A DNA stretch of 64,000 nt, taken from positions 1-64,000 of the forward strand of contig JAEPRB010000093.1 in the NCBI GenBank assembly GCA_016758965.1, read 5' to 3'. The DNA is from Circinella minor (Eukaryota > Mucoromycota > Mucoromycetes > Mucorales > Lichtheimiaceae). Below are positions 48,996-61,326 of the stretch, piece after piece. Under the pieces are notes generated by a model. It was not told where the DNA came from, did no database searches, and saw only the letters and a program-made list of their open reading frames with translations. How positions within the stretch are numbered: the first letter of the stretch is position 1; each line of letters begins with the position of its first letter. Made by a program: the position numbers and the translations under genes.

Positions 48996-51900
48996 ACAAG
49001 CTGTTCCCATAATTTGTTTTATCAAACTAATCTTATTCCTCTATTTTTACCTGGACGCAAAGAAAATTCTCTTAAAAGGACAGGGTATCGCTTTTCAAAG
49101 ATCTCAGGATCAGTGATACGTGTGTTGGTCATATGCTAAATAACAAAAAAGAAAAGAGAAAAAAAAAGTTCAATACCCATACACAAAAACCAAATAAGAT
49201 TATTTTCAAAAATTCATTTTTTTACACACCGTGTGTACACCATCTTGACCAGTCCAAGTAGGTCCAGCACCATGACCACCTGCAATGGTCTCATAATATC
49301 CCCATCCTTTTGATTCATGAGTTTTACCAAAAGTCAAGTTGTTACAATCACCCTGACTGGCGGCGCAGGCACCAAATGCTTTTAGTACCACATCAACAAT
49401 CCGCTGACTTGTCAACACGTTACCACCTACAACAGCGCTTGTCTCCGAAGGACTCAAGATTGAATTTGGCGGGATACGAATGTCAATAGGATCGAGACAA
49501 CCAGAATTAAGTGGAATATCCTGAGCCACCAAACAGCGAACACAATAAATAATAGCGCTATAACAAACACTTTCAGGGGTATTGGTATTTCCATACACCT
49601 CTGGACCAGTACCATTAAAATCAAAGATTGCATTTCCTGTCTTTTCATCAATACTAATCTTCAAGCAGATAGGTGTACCATCGTCCATATAATCCACTGC
49701 AGTTAATGCTTCTCCTTTATGTTCTGTTACTACTTTTTTTAATAAGGATCGAACAGCACCTTCTGCATTGGATCGAATATGTCGCATATAAGCTTGAACA
49801 ACTTCAAGTGAATATTCTCCAATAAGTGATTTAACAAGATTAATACCCTTTTGATTAGCTGCGATCTGAGCGTTGATATCTGTAAATCTCAAGTCAGTAA
49901 GAAAAGGCAGACTATGTTTTCTCTTGCTTTTTTTTTGTCCTTCTGATGATTGATCTTTTTTACATACAAAAAAAAAAGATAAATTCTATTTAATAGTTAT
50001 GATTTTACCTGATACATTATCACGGAGTAAACGAGTCCCGGAACATCCGGGATAAGATCCTGGAATGTCATATAGGTACCGTTTCAAACCATCCATATCA
50101 AAATGACCATTACTAACGATCTTAAATGATTTAATTGCAGCTCCTTCCTGATAAAGCTACATATGGAAGAAGGGGAAGGTCATACGTTTTAGTAAATAAT
50201 AATAAAAAATAATTCTTTCAATATTTTTTTTAAACTAACCTCTTTTGAGAACGGTGGCATCGAACCTAAAAGGTAAAAAAAGCAAGCATAGGTTAGCAGT
50301 GATGTCAATGGTAATAACAAAGGAAATAAAAACAGAGTGGAAAAAAAAAACTTACCTGCGGTTAATCCACCAATATCCGCATGATGGGCACGAGAAGCAA
50401 CAAAAAATACAATTTTTCCGTTATCAAAGACGGGTGTGATGATGGTAATATCTAAAAGGGAAATATATATTAGAATAAGCCATTCGCTAAATAAACTTTA
50501 CACGTTACCCCTTGTAGAGTATAATAAAAATAGAGGGTACAAAACACAAAAAAAAAGGTGAAGGTATTTTACCAGGCAAATGAGAACCTCCAGCCATTGG
50601 ATGGTTTGTCATAATGACGTCTCCTTCTTTTAGGTCGTCTCCATAGTAGTTCATTTGATAAGTCACTGCGTGGCTTAGAGCACCAAGATGTACAGGAAGA
50701 TGAGGAGCATTAGCAACGAGTCCACCCTCAGAACTAAACAGCGCGCAGGAGAAATCAAGACGCTCCTTGATATTGGTACTGATAGCAGTCTTTTGTAAAC
50801 TACGACCCATTTGTTCCGCAATACTCATAAAACGATGAGAAAAGATAGATAATTGAATAGGCTCCATGTCTGTTGTGATCTTTTTCTTGTCACCTTTACC
50901 AACAGTAATAGTAATATGTTGTGATGTGATTACGGCAGTACATGTCGGTTCGACAACAACAGTGGCGGTTGCATCAATAATAATAGCTGGACCACTGATG
51001 CGTGTTCCTGGAGCGATATTATGCAATAGGTACACAGGGACATTATCATCACGACCGGTTTCAAAGTAAACTGATGTAACACTATCACGGACAGCGTTTT
51101 CATCAACATCCTTGATATCCAGCGTCTTAAGTTCATGGTCAGGCGTTAACTGCTTATCGGTACTTCTAGTATGACCGATACCACGGACTCGAATATCGTC
51201 TACCACAATACCACGATCAGTCAATGAAAATCCGAATTCTTGTTTGTAGAGTTGAACAAATGCACTTTCAAAGTCCCAGGAGTCATTTGGTTTAAGAGTC
51301 ATGAGCGCACAGTCAGTACCTTCATAACGTAAGTTTAGATATATTTCATGGCTGATATCGGAAACCCCAAAACCTTGTTTCGAGGATAGTTCGGTAGTGC
51401 AACTTTGAACGAGCGACTCGACACGCTGTTGTAAATTAGGAATACTATTTGAAGAAAGGATTTCAGCACAAGGTTCTTGGACTTCGTGGACTACGTCGGC
51501 TAGTGCAAGACCAAATGCAGACAAGATAGAACTGTGGCGATATAAGATGATTTTACTGATACCAAGATTACGAGCAATACCACATGCTATATATTATTGA
51601 CATTTGTTTGTTTGCTTTTTAATTTCCTAGTTTACTACTGTTTTTATAAGAAAAAATTAAAGCTGTCTTTACCATGTTGACCACCAGCACCACCAAATAC
51701 AGCCAATGTATGATGACTTGTGTTATGACCCTTAGCTTCTGTCAATGAACGAATAGGACGACACATTGTCTCATTCGCTACCTTAATAAAACCATATACT
51801 ACTTCATCAACAGACAATGGATCATTAGGATGAATAGCATTAATTTCTTTGGCCAGTTCAGTAAACTTTTGGTGAACAACATCACGGTCTAAAGGTTGAT

Positions 51901-53901
51901 CTTCATTTGGACCAAAAATCTTTGGGAAATAATTGGGAAGTAGACGTCCTAGGTATAAGTTGGCATCAGAGACAGCTAATGGTCCGCCCTTTCTATTATA
52001 TAAGTTAGTATTTATAATGTAATAGGCGAGAGTCAAACCCTTTCTTTCTTACCTATAACATGCGGGACCTGGGTGAGCTCCAGCACTCTATTTTAGATAA
52101 TTATTGTTATTAGTTCATCAAATTTCCAAAGTCTCGTCTTTTTTCTTTGTCTTTTTTATTATTATTTATTTACCTCGGGTCCAACAACAAACATTCCATT
52201 TTTGAAGAACAACATGGAACCACCACCGGCTGCAACTGTATTAATATCCAATTGAGGCGCTTGAATTGTTATGCCAGCTGTTGTTGTCTCGAATACATGT
52301 TCAAACATTCCACCATAACGGGATACGTCTATGATTGGGAATTACATTTTGTCAGTTCAGACATATCATTCCTAGACTCTCAGAAACAAACGACCACTTT
52401 ACTCCTATTATTAATTTATCTAAAATGTTTAATCATTTACTTTACCTGTACTTGTGCCTCCCATATCAAATCCAATGACAGGGTCGTCCCCTTCTTCGTA
52501 CGACGTTGCACTATACCCTACTACACCTCCGGCTGGACCGGAAAGAATAGCTCGAAAGCCCGAAAAATTGCTCACGGGTACTAATCCACCATCACTTTGC
52601 ATAAATTGCAATTTGGTTGTTCCTTCTTTAAAGCCATCATCAAATCCACTGGTAAAGCCTTCAATATATTTTTGAATACAAGGTGTCAAATAAGCATCAG
52701 CAGTAGCAGATGTACCACGAGGAACAATCTTTACCATAGGCATTACGCTATGCGATAAGGAGATATGAGTAAAACCGATTGATCTAGCAATTTCACCAAT
52801 CATATTCTCGTGATCTATATAATTTGATATCTTGAGTTAAAAAAAAATTATACATTGAAAAAATTACCAAGTTCAACTCTATTTTTGTTTACCTGGAAAT
52901 GTATAAGAGTGCATCAAACAAATAGCGATACTTCGGAATCCATCATCATAAAGCTTTTGTAATTGCTGTTTTACACTTTCCGTTTCTTTAATGTTATTTT
53001 TGGTATTAGTAAAAAACCCCTTCAGTGTGTTATTCCTTGTTATCAAAATTAATAATCTTATTACCTGGTTTCTTTTGTACTGTAAGCCATTCTCCAGAAA
53101 CACCTTCAATAGCATTAGGAACATCTTTAGGTTCAATACGGTCAATAGCTGCGGCTGAATTGAGTAAAACAACACTATACATAAATCCTGTATTAAGCCT
53201 TGTCCGATATTCATAGAGTCATTTTTTTTTTCACCCAAGATATAAAAACCGAAATATCCTTTTTACCGTTCATCAATTTCAACAACACTTTGTTGGAGAA
53301 CATCTGGCTTAGTAATAGCCAAATCAAAAATTCTTGGCCGAGCCTGATTTCCTAATTATTTAACATCCATTGAGTTATATATTCTCCCAACCTTCTCGAG
53401 GTATCTTTTTTATAAAAAAAAAAAATACTTACCAATATTTAATAAATCCTTAAAGCCTTTTGTAATAACCAAAGCACAACGTTCACCTTTACGTTCTAAC
53501 AACGCGTTGGTTGCTACAGTAGTTCCCATACGAACACTATCTATTATATTATATTATATTATATTAATATATACAAAGTTGGTGTTTTTAATCCAAGAAT
53601 ATAATGCTTTATGTATCTCAAAATAAAATAAAATTGTTGTTTATTTTTTTCTCTTCATTTATTTACCAATGGCATCGGTAGGCACTGGTTCTTTTCGTGA
53701 AAGTTTTTGACCTGTTGCCATTTCAACAATGCGCCGAATGCCTTCTGTAGGAGCGTCTTTATAATTGCTAGGATCTTCAGACAAAAGTTTCACGACAAAC
53801 TCGCGTGTATCTGTAGCACCAGGTTTACCATAAAAACCAATACAGTCAGTGAATGTACCACCACGGTCAATGCAAATAGTCAATTTCGGTTGTGAAGTCA
53901 T
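48529..53901 (-). CDS. 5-oxoprolinase (ATP-hydrolysing)
   Basis: Sixteen exons (5' to 3'): 53901-53667, 53540-53433, 53351-53267, 53174-53065, 52985-52893, 52814-52446, 52328-52174, 52087-52053, 51992-51673, 51586-50573, 50451-50356, 50265-50240, 50156-50009, 49879-49230, 49135-49051, 48914-48529; 1304 residues, the full eukaryotic length. It opens 5-oxoproline to glutamate with ATP, closing the gamma-glutamyl (glutathione) cycle in the cytosol. The HyuA half has the phosphate-binding [40 protein letters not shown] and [14 protein letters not shown]. The HyuB half has [47 protein letters not shown] and ETPGGGGYG. All junctions are GT-AG and every phase agrees, so the gene is intact. One intron (48915-49050) contains an A26 tract. 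Confidence 0.97.
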
Positions 53902-54035
53902 TATTATTTAATAACAAAGAAGAAAATAGAAAGGCATAAACTTATTTTTAAGAACAGACAACGCGGTATGTGTGTGGGGTTTGGGTAAACATTCATGCGC
54001 GAAATTGAGAAATTTGGGCGGTGTCAAAGTACCTG

Positions 54036-54092
54036 GGGCCAATCATTTTATAAGTTAAGCAACAACTTCAGCCAATGAAATCACGATTTAAC
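54036..54092. repeat. Repeat copy A
   Basis: Contains GGCCAATCATTTTATAAG, then GTTAAGC, then CCAATGAAATCACGATTTAA. It matches copy B (54373-54432) in the same orientation. GTTAAG and its near-inverse (TTTAAC) bracket each copy, so a single copy could fold back. Confidence 0.6.
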
Positions 54093-54224
54093 GCCTATGT
54101 GCGACCTAAAAAACTTATGTGTACTAAGATCGTTTATGCTCGTGCGAATCGCGTATGGAATTTCCGTTTTTGTTTTGTTTGAAATTTTTTTTTATACAAC
54201 ACAGGTTTTCCCTCTTGTTATAAT

Positions 54225-54323
54225 ATGGATAACTACGACATGTCTTTGCCAGAGAAACGCGGTCTTGGTAGACCGTTCGGTAGTAAAAATAAACCAAAAT
54301 GTAAAAAACGTCTTCCTGCCTAG
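54225..54323 (+). CDS. Small ORF encoding an AT-hook peptide
   Basis: A 32-residue frame with MDNYDMSLPEKRGLGRPFGS followed by KNKPKCKKRLPA. The GRPxGSKNKPK core is the AT-hook DNA minor-groove motif. It is flanked by two related repeats and lies about 1.2 kb from the Fanzor-like gene. It may be a real micro-protein, an exon of a larger unrecognised gene, or the remnant of a transposon protein. No upstream or downstream exon could be joined convincingly. Confidence 0.4.
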   Translation: MDNYDMSLPEKRGLGRPFGSKNKPKCKKRLPA

Positions 54324-54372
54324 TAGAATAGAGCTTTAAGTTGTGGTGCTTGAATTGAAAAAAGGAAATTTG

Positions 54373-54432
54373 TGGCCAACTATTGGGTGAGTTAAGCAGC
54401 TATTAATTGAGCTAATGAAATCACAACTTAAC
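54373..54432. repeat. Repeat copy B
   Basis: Contains GGCCAACTATTGGGTGA, GTTAAGCAGC and CTAATGAAATCACAACTTAA, matching copy A (54036-54092). The GTTAAG..CTTAAC ends are an exact inverted pair here. Confidence 0.6.
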
Positions 54433-54831
54433 TGTTCGAGATATATATTTTTTTATTGTTATTTATATAAATGTCATTAAAAAGGCAGTAATTGATGTGG
54501 ACGATGAATATATAATACTATTGTTGGACCAGATATCTGATTATCTTTGAGAAGCCTAGCTAAGCTACCGATAGTATGTTGTATTTTAAGCGATAACATA
54601 TAATAATATAATGAAAGCTAGTGAATGATAAGATATATAAATATTATTACATGGAAATTGAAAACTTATAGTACTATTATGCCATTGAAGTTAAGATTGT
54701 GAAACGCGAGTATTTAATGTTTGAATGAACACAAAGGAAGAAAACTTTTTGTACCTATATGCATATGATATAAAAATGTATATTGTGTCAGCACTACGTA
54801 TGTAAACTGATTTTTTTATATATACAAAATG

Positions 54832-55284
54832 TCAACCTTTACCTTGTCGCTTTGGGATATGATGAAATATAGCGACAACAATTGGTCCATTTCCAATTCT
54901 TACTGTTGCTGATCGACTAGAAAAGAGATAAACAGAAAGTTCTTTGTAATGATCAACAATAAATTCAAGCAAGAGGTAATGCTGCGTGATAGGAAAAGAT
55001 GAGTTGTTTGGTAAATCAAAGGTGTATTCCACTTCATTATCTCCTTCAAGAACATTAGTAACTTGACGTGAAATACTATCTCTTGTTTGATTTTCAACTA
55101 TTTCATATTCACGCAAACGATCCAAACATGCTTGTGCTTTATCTTTACAAAATGCTTTGTTCTTGGTTTCATTAAAAGCTTTATCAATACTTTCATTAAA
55201 TCTTGGATTATATGTAGTATTATCAATAGCCTTCTTAAGCCAGTCTTCTTTGTTACACTTGTAAGCTGGATAAAGACTGGTCAT
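54832..55284 (-). CDS. Hypothetical protein, 150 residues
   Basis: A single-exon frame starting with MTSLYPAYKCNKEDWLKKAI. The N-terminal half is charged and helical with three cysteines (YKCN, AFCKDKAQACLD). The C-terminal half is more strand-like (EVEYTFDLPNNSSFPITQHY, VRIGNGPIVVAIFHHIPK). No known family is recognised, and there is no signal peptide or membrane span. It is divergent from the Fanzor-like gene, with 220 bases between the start codons, so it might be part of the same mobile unit or simply a neighbour. Confidence 0.6.
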   Translation of the reverse strand: MTSLYPAYKCNKEDWLKKAIDNTTYNPRFNESIDKAFNETKNKAFCKDKAQACLDRLREYEIVENQTRDSISRQVTNVLEGDNEVEYTFDLPNNSSFPITQHYLLLEFIVDHYKELSVYLFSSRSATVRIGNGPIVVAIFHHIPKRQGKG

Positions 55285-55504
55285 GGTTGTGACTTGAAGC
55301 TTTAAAGTTGAATAATAACAAAAAAAGATAACTCAACCAATTATGGAACAGTATTTTTGTACGTAAACAAAAAAAAGTGCAGTAACTGACTGCATAAATA
55401 TTTGGAACGCGTCATCTCGCGCACGCGACACGTTTCTTTTTCTTTCTTTTCCCTTTTTTTTTTTTGACACATCCATCTTTACATAGTATGAACCATACAT
55501 CAAA

Positions 55505-58500
55505 ATGTCATCTTCAACAACACAAAAGCAACCAGCAGCGATCATAATTGAAGAAGGTTCACTTAGTTTAGGAAAACGTAAAAGACAAACAACGTCGAAA
55601 GATGACAAAGAAATTTTACGTGATTTAGTCAAAGAAGTATTGCAACAAAAATTATCAAATATTATCAGTGACAAGATCAAAAAGTACAACGAAGAAGAAA
55701 TGGTGGTGTTTCTTGAAACAAAGGAGACTTGCCCACAAGGATCACTAGAAATGGTCAGCAACCTTGCCAAAACAAATCATAATATTCATCGAACTGCAAA
55801 GCAAATCAGCACGGCTTTAGCAAGTTTGGGTGGTACTAAACAACTGTGGGAACAGGTTAAAAAGGACCATTCGAAGCGTTTGTACAAGGAACATAAGGAT
55901 AAAGCTTTTTCACAACAAGAGGAACAAGAGGAACAACAACCACCTGAAAATGACGAGAATGAAGCAAATTCAATTGGCGACGACGAAGACAGATTACGAA
56001 TGACTTCACCCATTGCAATTGTCAGTGTACTGCGTGATGATATTCCCAATGACTTGGTTTACAACTCACTAAAGCAAGCAGCAATGGACACAACTACAGC
56101 AGTATCAAATGTTGGTGCTCTTGTTCGAATGACATTATTATCACTGGCTCACTACAATATATCAATTATCGAAAGGGACGACGTTCAGCTTAAAAAAGAA
56201 AAATCTGGCTTTGATATTACGAAAATTCTACCAAAATCATTTGCTATTCGTAACAGAGAACCCTTGGACAACATAAACAAGATTATGGTTGCTCCCCCAA
56301 ATCTTTCTCTGAAGGAACAACTTGATAAATTATATAAGCCCAACACCAGAGCAAAAGATCTACAAGAACTATACACCAACGTCCACTTACAATTTATACA
56401 ATCACATCATCTTGGAAATAAAAAAGATAATAACAACGACACCATCCATCCGTTATGGGGTGATCTTGTTTTCAAAAAGTGCGACCTTCCTTCAACAGCA
56501 GACGGTTCGAGCATCACAACAGCAACAGCAATTAAAGAATTTAATACAAATTTCCAAAATATGTGGTCTGGAACCAATATTTACGCAAAAGCCCAACGTT
56601 ACTTGATTCGTATTTTGCTTCGTCGAATACATTTGGCTCCTGAGCGTGAACAAAGGACAATCGAACGTGCCAAGGCAATTATTCAGAAAACAAAGGAGGA
56701 AAAACAACAGCAGTCTTCAACATCACAACCTCAACAATTATCAAGAAAACAAATCAAGTCCAAGATTCAGCATGAATGTCATCAAATGGCAAAGCATATA
56801 CGGCATGGAAAACTTCACGAAGATGATGAACATAAATACGCAATGCGTGTCCAATCCTGTATCAAACGATTGGATAAATTGGCTTCCACTCTAAAAGATC
56901 TTGAAGAGGTACGTATGATTCACTTTTATTATTACTTTTGATGTTTATTATTCATTTACGTATGAATGTATTTAATAATAATTCTACAACAGGGAAAATC
57001 GGATATTGGTACCAAGGCTGAAAAGGACAAGGTAAGAATGAGAAAATATAAAAATAAATTGTTGGGTTACGCTAAATCAAAGCATTGACGCGTATTATTC
57101 TTTTTGTTCTCATATTAATATAGGACATTGAACGTGTTGCAAGCAACCTTGGACCTGGTGATTTAATAGAAATGTGGGAAGACGAAATTGAAGAAGAAGA
57201 TGAGGAAGTAGAAGAAGAAGAGGAGGAGGAGGAGGAGGAAGTAGAAGAAGAAGGACCAAATGAGATGGAAAAAGGTACAACCAGTACGAATATTATATCT
57301 TCAGCCGGACGAGGCGGTCGTTCCAAATGGAAATCAGTAGCTTCAACACCAGAAGAAAAGGTGAAAGAAGCGAGTGCTACTCGTATCAGAAAACTTGAAG
57401 GTATCTATATATTATAATTTTTTTCTTTGGTTGATATATATATGTATATACTTTTGAATGAGTTATTTTGTTTGGCAAAGACAGTGTTGAAGAAGTAAAT
57501 GTTGTATATCCCGTTCGATCTTTTAGGTTTGATCAAGACATTACTTCGCAATCCAAAAATCGCTCGAACTGGAAGTGTACCTGATAACGAGGTCTTAACA
57601 GCTTCCCATGACAAGTCTCTTAAATCTGACGAAATCGCTGTTGTAAAGCTCATTACCGACCAGCTACTACCCTACGCTCCTCACTCAGACTCGATGTGTC
57701 TTTTAACCCAATTGCCATTCATTCTTCTCGCCAACTCAATCCTGATTGCTGTCGGTTATCATGATCACGTACAAGAGATATCACCAATCGTTGCTCCTCA
57801 CAAGATTCATACAATACCCATCAATCCTCCCATTATGTACGAGACTTTAACACCCCACAAGGATGGTATTCCTCAAGGACCCTTCGAGGTAACACCTGCT
57901 GGTACAGATGAGGCAATCACTTCAAGCTATGCTGCCCGCAAGAACGGGGACCCCATGTGGTGGTCTTTTTTCGATAAAGAGAAGGTTGTCTCTTTATGTA
58001 ATCAACACAAACTAATATTTGCCAACCGGATGGTTGTTAGACCTGACAGGACACTTTCTATATTGGGATTGATTAAGGACGATCATGTTCCTGTGGTGTC
58101 CGAATATGAGACAAGACAAAAAAAGAATCGTAAAAAGAAGAAAAAAAAAAGGTATTCATGTTGCCAAGGAGTATGTTGGAAAGTCATTGCAACAACTGCA
58201 ACAACAATTGGATCACATTGAGGACATGATCAACAAGATGACTGCAGCCTTAGCTATATTGAAGACCCAATCCAGAGAGGCTACCGAGGAATGGAATAGA
58301 ACTAAAACTGAACGTTTAAAGAGTCGTGGTACCATTAGGCGTTTGTTAAGTCAGAAGCTTCTTAAAGGCCAAGTTTACGCCAAACGGAAAAAAAGTCATT
58401 TGCTCAAACTAGCTCGAAGATATATCAAAGATTGGAGAAGTTCCAAATATTACCTTAATAAGGTAAGCAACTTTTTATTTGTCTTCTTTGTTTTACCTTT

Positions 58501-60141
58501 CCTCTTTTTCTGTGAAGTTAGTTTTTTTATTAAATACTGTGTTTTTAGGCCATTGAAAACCACGGCACTACTGGTGATTTGCCTATTGATGTACCATCTA
58601 CCAAGCCAACTCCAGAACGGATGCAACATGAGGATGTTACAGCAAATATTGATGTTTCAGGGTTGAATCTCAAAAAGGTTGCATATGGGGCCACCGACTA
58701 CGGTCATGTTGTATTAGCTCAAACAATTCCCTTGGCAAATGATGATGTCCAGTTTCATGTTCATTTGTACAATCAACAACAAGAGCACCAACAACAGCAA
58801 TTTGAACAAATCGAAGGCTTGGTTAATCTTGAAAAGGCAGAAATTATTGATGCTAGTGAAGAGAAACAAGAAGTGGATTTTATATCAAGTCAAGTGCAAC
58901 AACAAAAGTCTGATAACAACAACAACAACAACATATAGGAACAGCTGCAATAACACCAACTTAAAGAAAAAGATCAGACCTTACAACAACGACAACAAAG
59001 TGACCGTCATTGTTTCTGGGCTATCCGAACTTGTGCTGATCATGACTCCATACGTTTAACTGATCAACCTTTATCGAATCAACAAATCGAGCAATTGCGT
59101 AACAAACTCACCAATGAAATAAAATTCACCAAAAAAGAATATTCTATTGATGATTTAAAACTGTCAAAATCTTTCTCAATCACACATGAACAAGTGGATG
59201 AGGAGTCGTTCAACAGGAAGTTTAATAGGAGACGAGTAAGGCGTAAAAAAGTGAGGTTCCTTCAACACATAACATGCAAGTCAGTTACTTCTCACTTTTT
59301 TTTCTAAAATAGTCGAAGAAAAACAGGAAGGTTGTTGCTGCTGAAGAATTGCTGAATAAGAACTCGTTCAATGGCATTATGGAACCAAGTAAAATATTAA
59401 AAAGGCAAAAGGTAAATGAATTATGTGTTATATTTATTTATTTCTTTTGGATAATAGTTAGTTGCTCACATCAAGTCGCGATGATATATTAGAATCGATT
59501 GTCTGTTAAGAATACACTCCGTGATTTCTATTATTCTCCTTCTGCTATGAATGAAAGGCGACACCAGACAATTAGAAATAATCTTGTTTATTCTAAACTG
59601 GCTCGTGCTGAACGTCATTACGTGAAAAAGGTGGCGGCCGATAAATTACATTTGAAGAAAAAAGAAGTTACCGTGATGATGCTGTAAGTTTACTTTTAAT
59701 ATTTTGTTCATTATATCATTTTTATATAATACCGTTATGAGATTAAGAAATTGACATGGATGTATTTTTTTTTGTATTGATAGGATTGGACTTGGAGGAA
59801 TGGGTTTCAACACTTTTCTTAAAGGACGACCAAGAAGAGGTGGGAAGAAGTTTCGAGATGCACATTACCATTCGACGGCTGTTGGTTTACAGAACGAACA
59901 CAGATCTAGTCAAACATGCGTTTTTTGTTTCTCACCCTTAGAATTGTTACCGTCAAATATTGTCAAGAATGGGAAAAAGAAGAAAACATCACACGGCGCC
60001 CTCATCTGCACGAACCCTGACTGTCCGGCAGTGAAAGCTGGCTATACCACTTTTAATCGAGATTCAGTTGGTGCAACCGGTATTGGATTGGCAGGTACAA
60101 CAACTCTATTATCACCCGACAGTATACCATTGCCACCATAG
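55505..60141 (+). pseudogene. Fanzor-type (eukaryotic TnpB/OMEGA nuclease) gene, degenerate
   Basis: Exons: 55505-56908, 56993-57031, 57124-57400, 57527-58462, 58549-59235, 59313-59411, 59493-59683, 59784-60141; about 1330 codons. The C-terminal half has the TnpB/Fanzor plan: RuvC-I strand VAYGATDYGHVVLA with the Asp, later IGLGGMGFNTFLKGRP, a zinc finger from SSQTCVFC and CTNPDC, and the RuvC-III motif TTFNRDSVGATGIGLAG. TnpB and Fanzor are RNA-guided DNA nucleases carried by transposons. The long N-terminus is Lys/Glu-rich with an NLS-like GKRKRQ, a poly-Glu block and no recognised domain. It is broken: exon 4 shifts by one base across A10 (58141-58150), and exon 5 has in-frame TAG (58936-58938) and TAA (58951-58953), yet the same frame continues after them. 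It is therefore probably inactive unless slippage, an unseen intron or readthrough occurs. Confidence 0.75.
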
Positions 60142-60475
60142 AACCCTTCCCCCACCACCACAACATCATCAACTACAACCAGTAAATTCCAACTGGATGA
60201 AAAATTTAGTTTGGTTTCGCCATCACTCCGTTCGTATGGTATGTATTTTAGGTAACCAATGTAATGAGCATGTGTGTAAAGTAAACCAAAAATCTTATCA
60301 AATAATTTAACTGTTATATATTGATTTATCATAGGTGCAAGTCAGACATCCACTGTTATGCATGGACCATTTAAGAGCACTTATATTTTTCCCCTTCCCT
60401 CATTTTATTCCCCAGGAATTATATAAGCGCCGAAATTTTGTTCTCTTTTTGCTATCCCGCGTATAACGGAATTCC
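60142..60475. other. 3' flank of the Fanzor-like gene
   Basis: A 334-base non-coding stretch between the Fanzor-like stop codon and the next gene. In TnpB/Fanzor elements the guide (omega) RNA overlaps or follows the 3' end, so this is the natural place to look for one. No clear hairpin scaffold or element end was identified by eye. Confidence 0.3.
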
Positions 60476-61075
60476 ATGTCAACCTTTGACGCATTTCATG
60501 AACAGTAAATAATTCATTAATAACAGAAAAGCGATAAAAAAAAATAAAAGCAGAAGTTTAACACAAAAATATATATGTATATCAAAGTGCTGAATCATGG
60601 TCGAAATTAACAGAAGAAGGCAGCACGATCTTATCAACAGTAGATCGTAAAGATGTTGCAAAAACGCGACAAGCCATGACAACTGTGATTGAAAAACGTA
60701 ATACATTTTCTCTTTTTAATCACATAAAAATAACATTATTCTCTAATCAAGGGGGTGTTGTAATGTAGTGAGAAAAGTATTAGAAAAAATGTACGAGGAA
60801 TATGATAAAGCAGATGAATCTATGGCTACTACGTTACGCAACCGTTTAGAAATGTATGACCAGGAATTTATGGTCAAGGTAAATAAGAGCTTCTTAAAAA
60901 AAAGAATGGAGTGTACCAACTTTCGCATGTTTTTTGCTCAACAATTTTTTAACAATAGGAATCAATCCAATCTATTGTAAATGAACCTGGTTTTTATACT
61001 CAACACCATCTTAGTGGATTAACGGCGCTTTGGAGTTCGGAAGCTTATATTGACAAGGAAGCTGCACAGTTTTGA
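60476..61075 (+). CDS. Hypothetical small helical protein
   Basis: Four exons: 60476-60504, 60588-60697, 60769-60878, 60959-61075; 121 residues. The first exon (MSTFDAFHE) is tentative; the other three are well supported by frame and GT-AG sites. The middle exons give a charged helical protein (ESWSKLTEEGSTILSTVD, LEKMYEEYDKADESMATTLR) that looks like a coiled-coil subunit. The C-terminus is GLTALWSSEAYIDKEAAQF. I do not recognise the family. It sits immediately downstream of the Fanzor-like gene and upstream of the ankyrin gene on the same strand. Confidence 0.6.
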
Positions 61076-61326
61076 GACATAATCCAGTAAAATAAGAAAT
61101 CAATGATCGGCGCCCAGTTTATATAACTTATAGCGGGATTTTTAATATTTTTGGCATGGGATACAAAAAACGACATCGTGGTTGCAAAAATAAAATACAT
61201 TTATTTTTCTCCCCTTCTTTTCATCTGTTACACACTCACCCTTTTTCTTTTCTTTTTTTTTTTTTTGTTTTCTTTTTCACTCTTTTTCTTTATTTTTTTT
61301 TTTATATTTAAATTCTTTTTTTGCGA

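Larger units (their letters stand above)
53902..54831. other. Intergenic with repeat pair and small ORF
   Basis: Holds the promoter side of 5-oxoprolinase, two related ~58-bp repeats and a 32-codon AT-hook ORF between them (listed separately). Otherwise AT-rich with nothing recognised. Confidence 0.5.

Noticed and set aside
57072..57326. Minus-strand Ser-rich frame
   Set aside because: Antisense of the poly-Glu block in the Fanzor-like gene.
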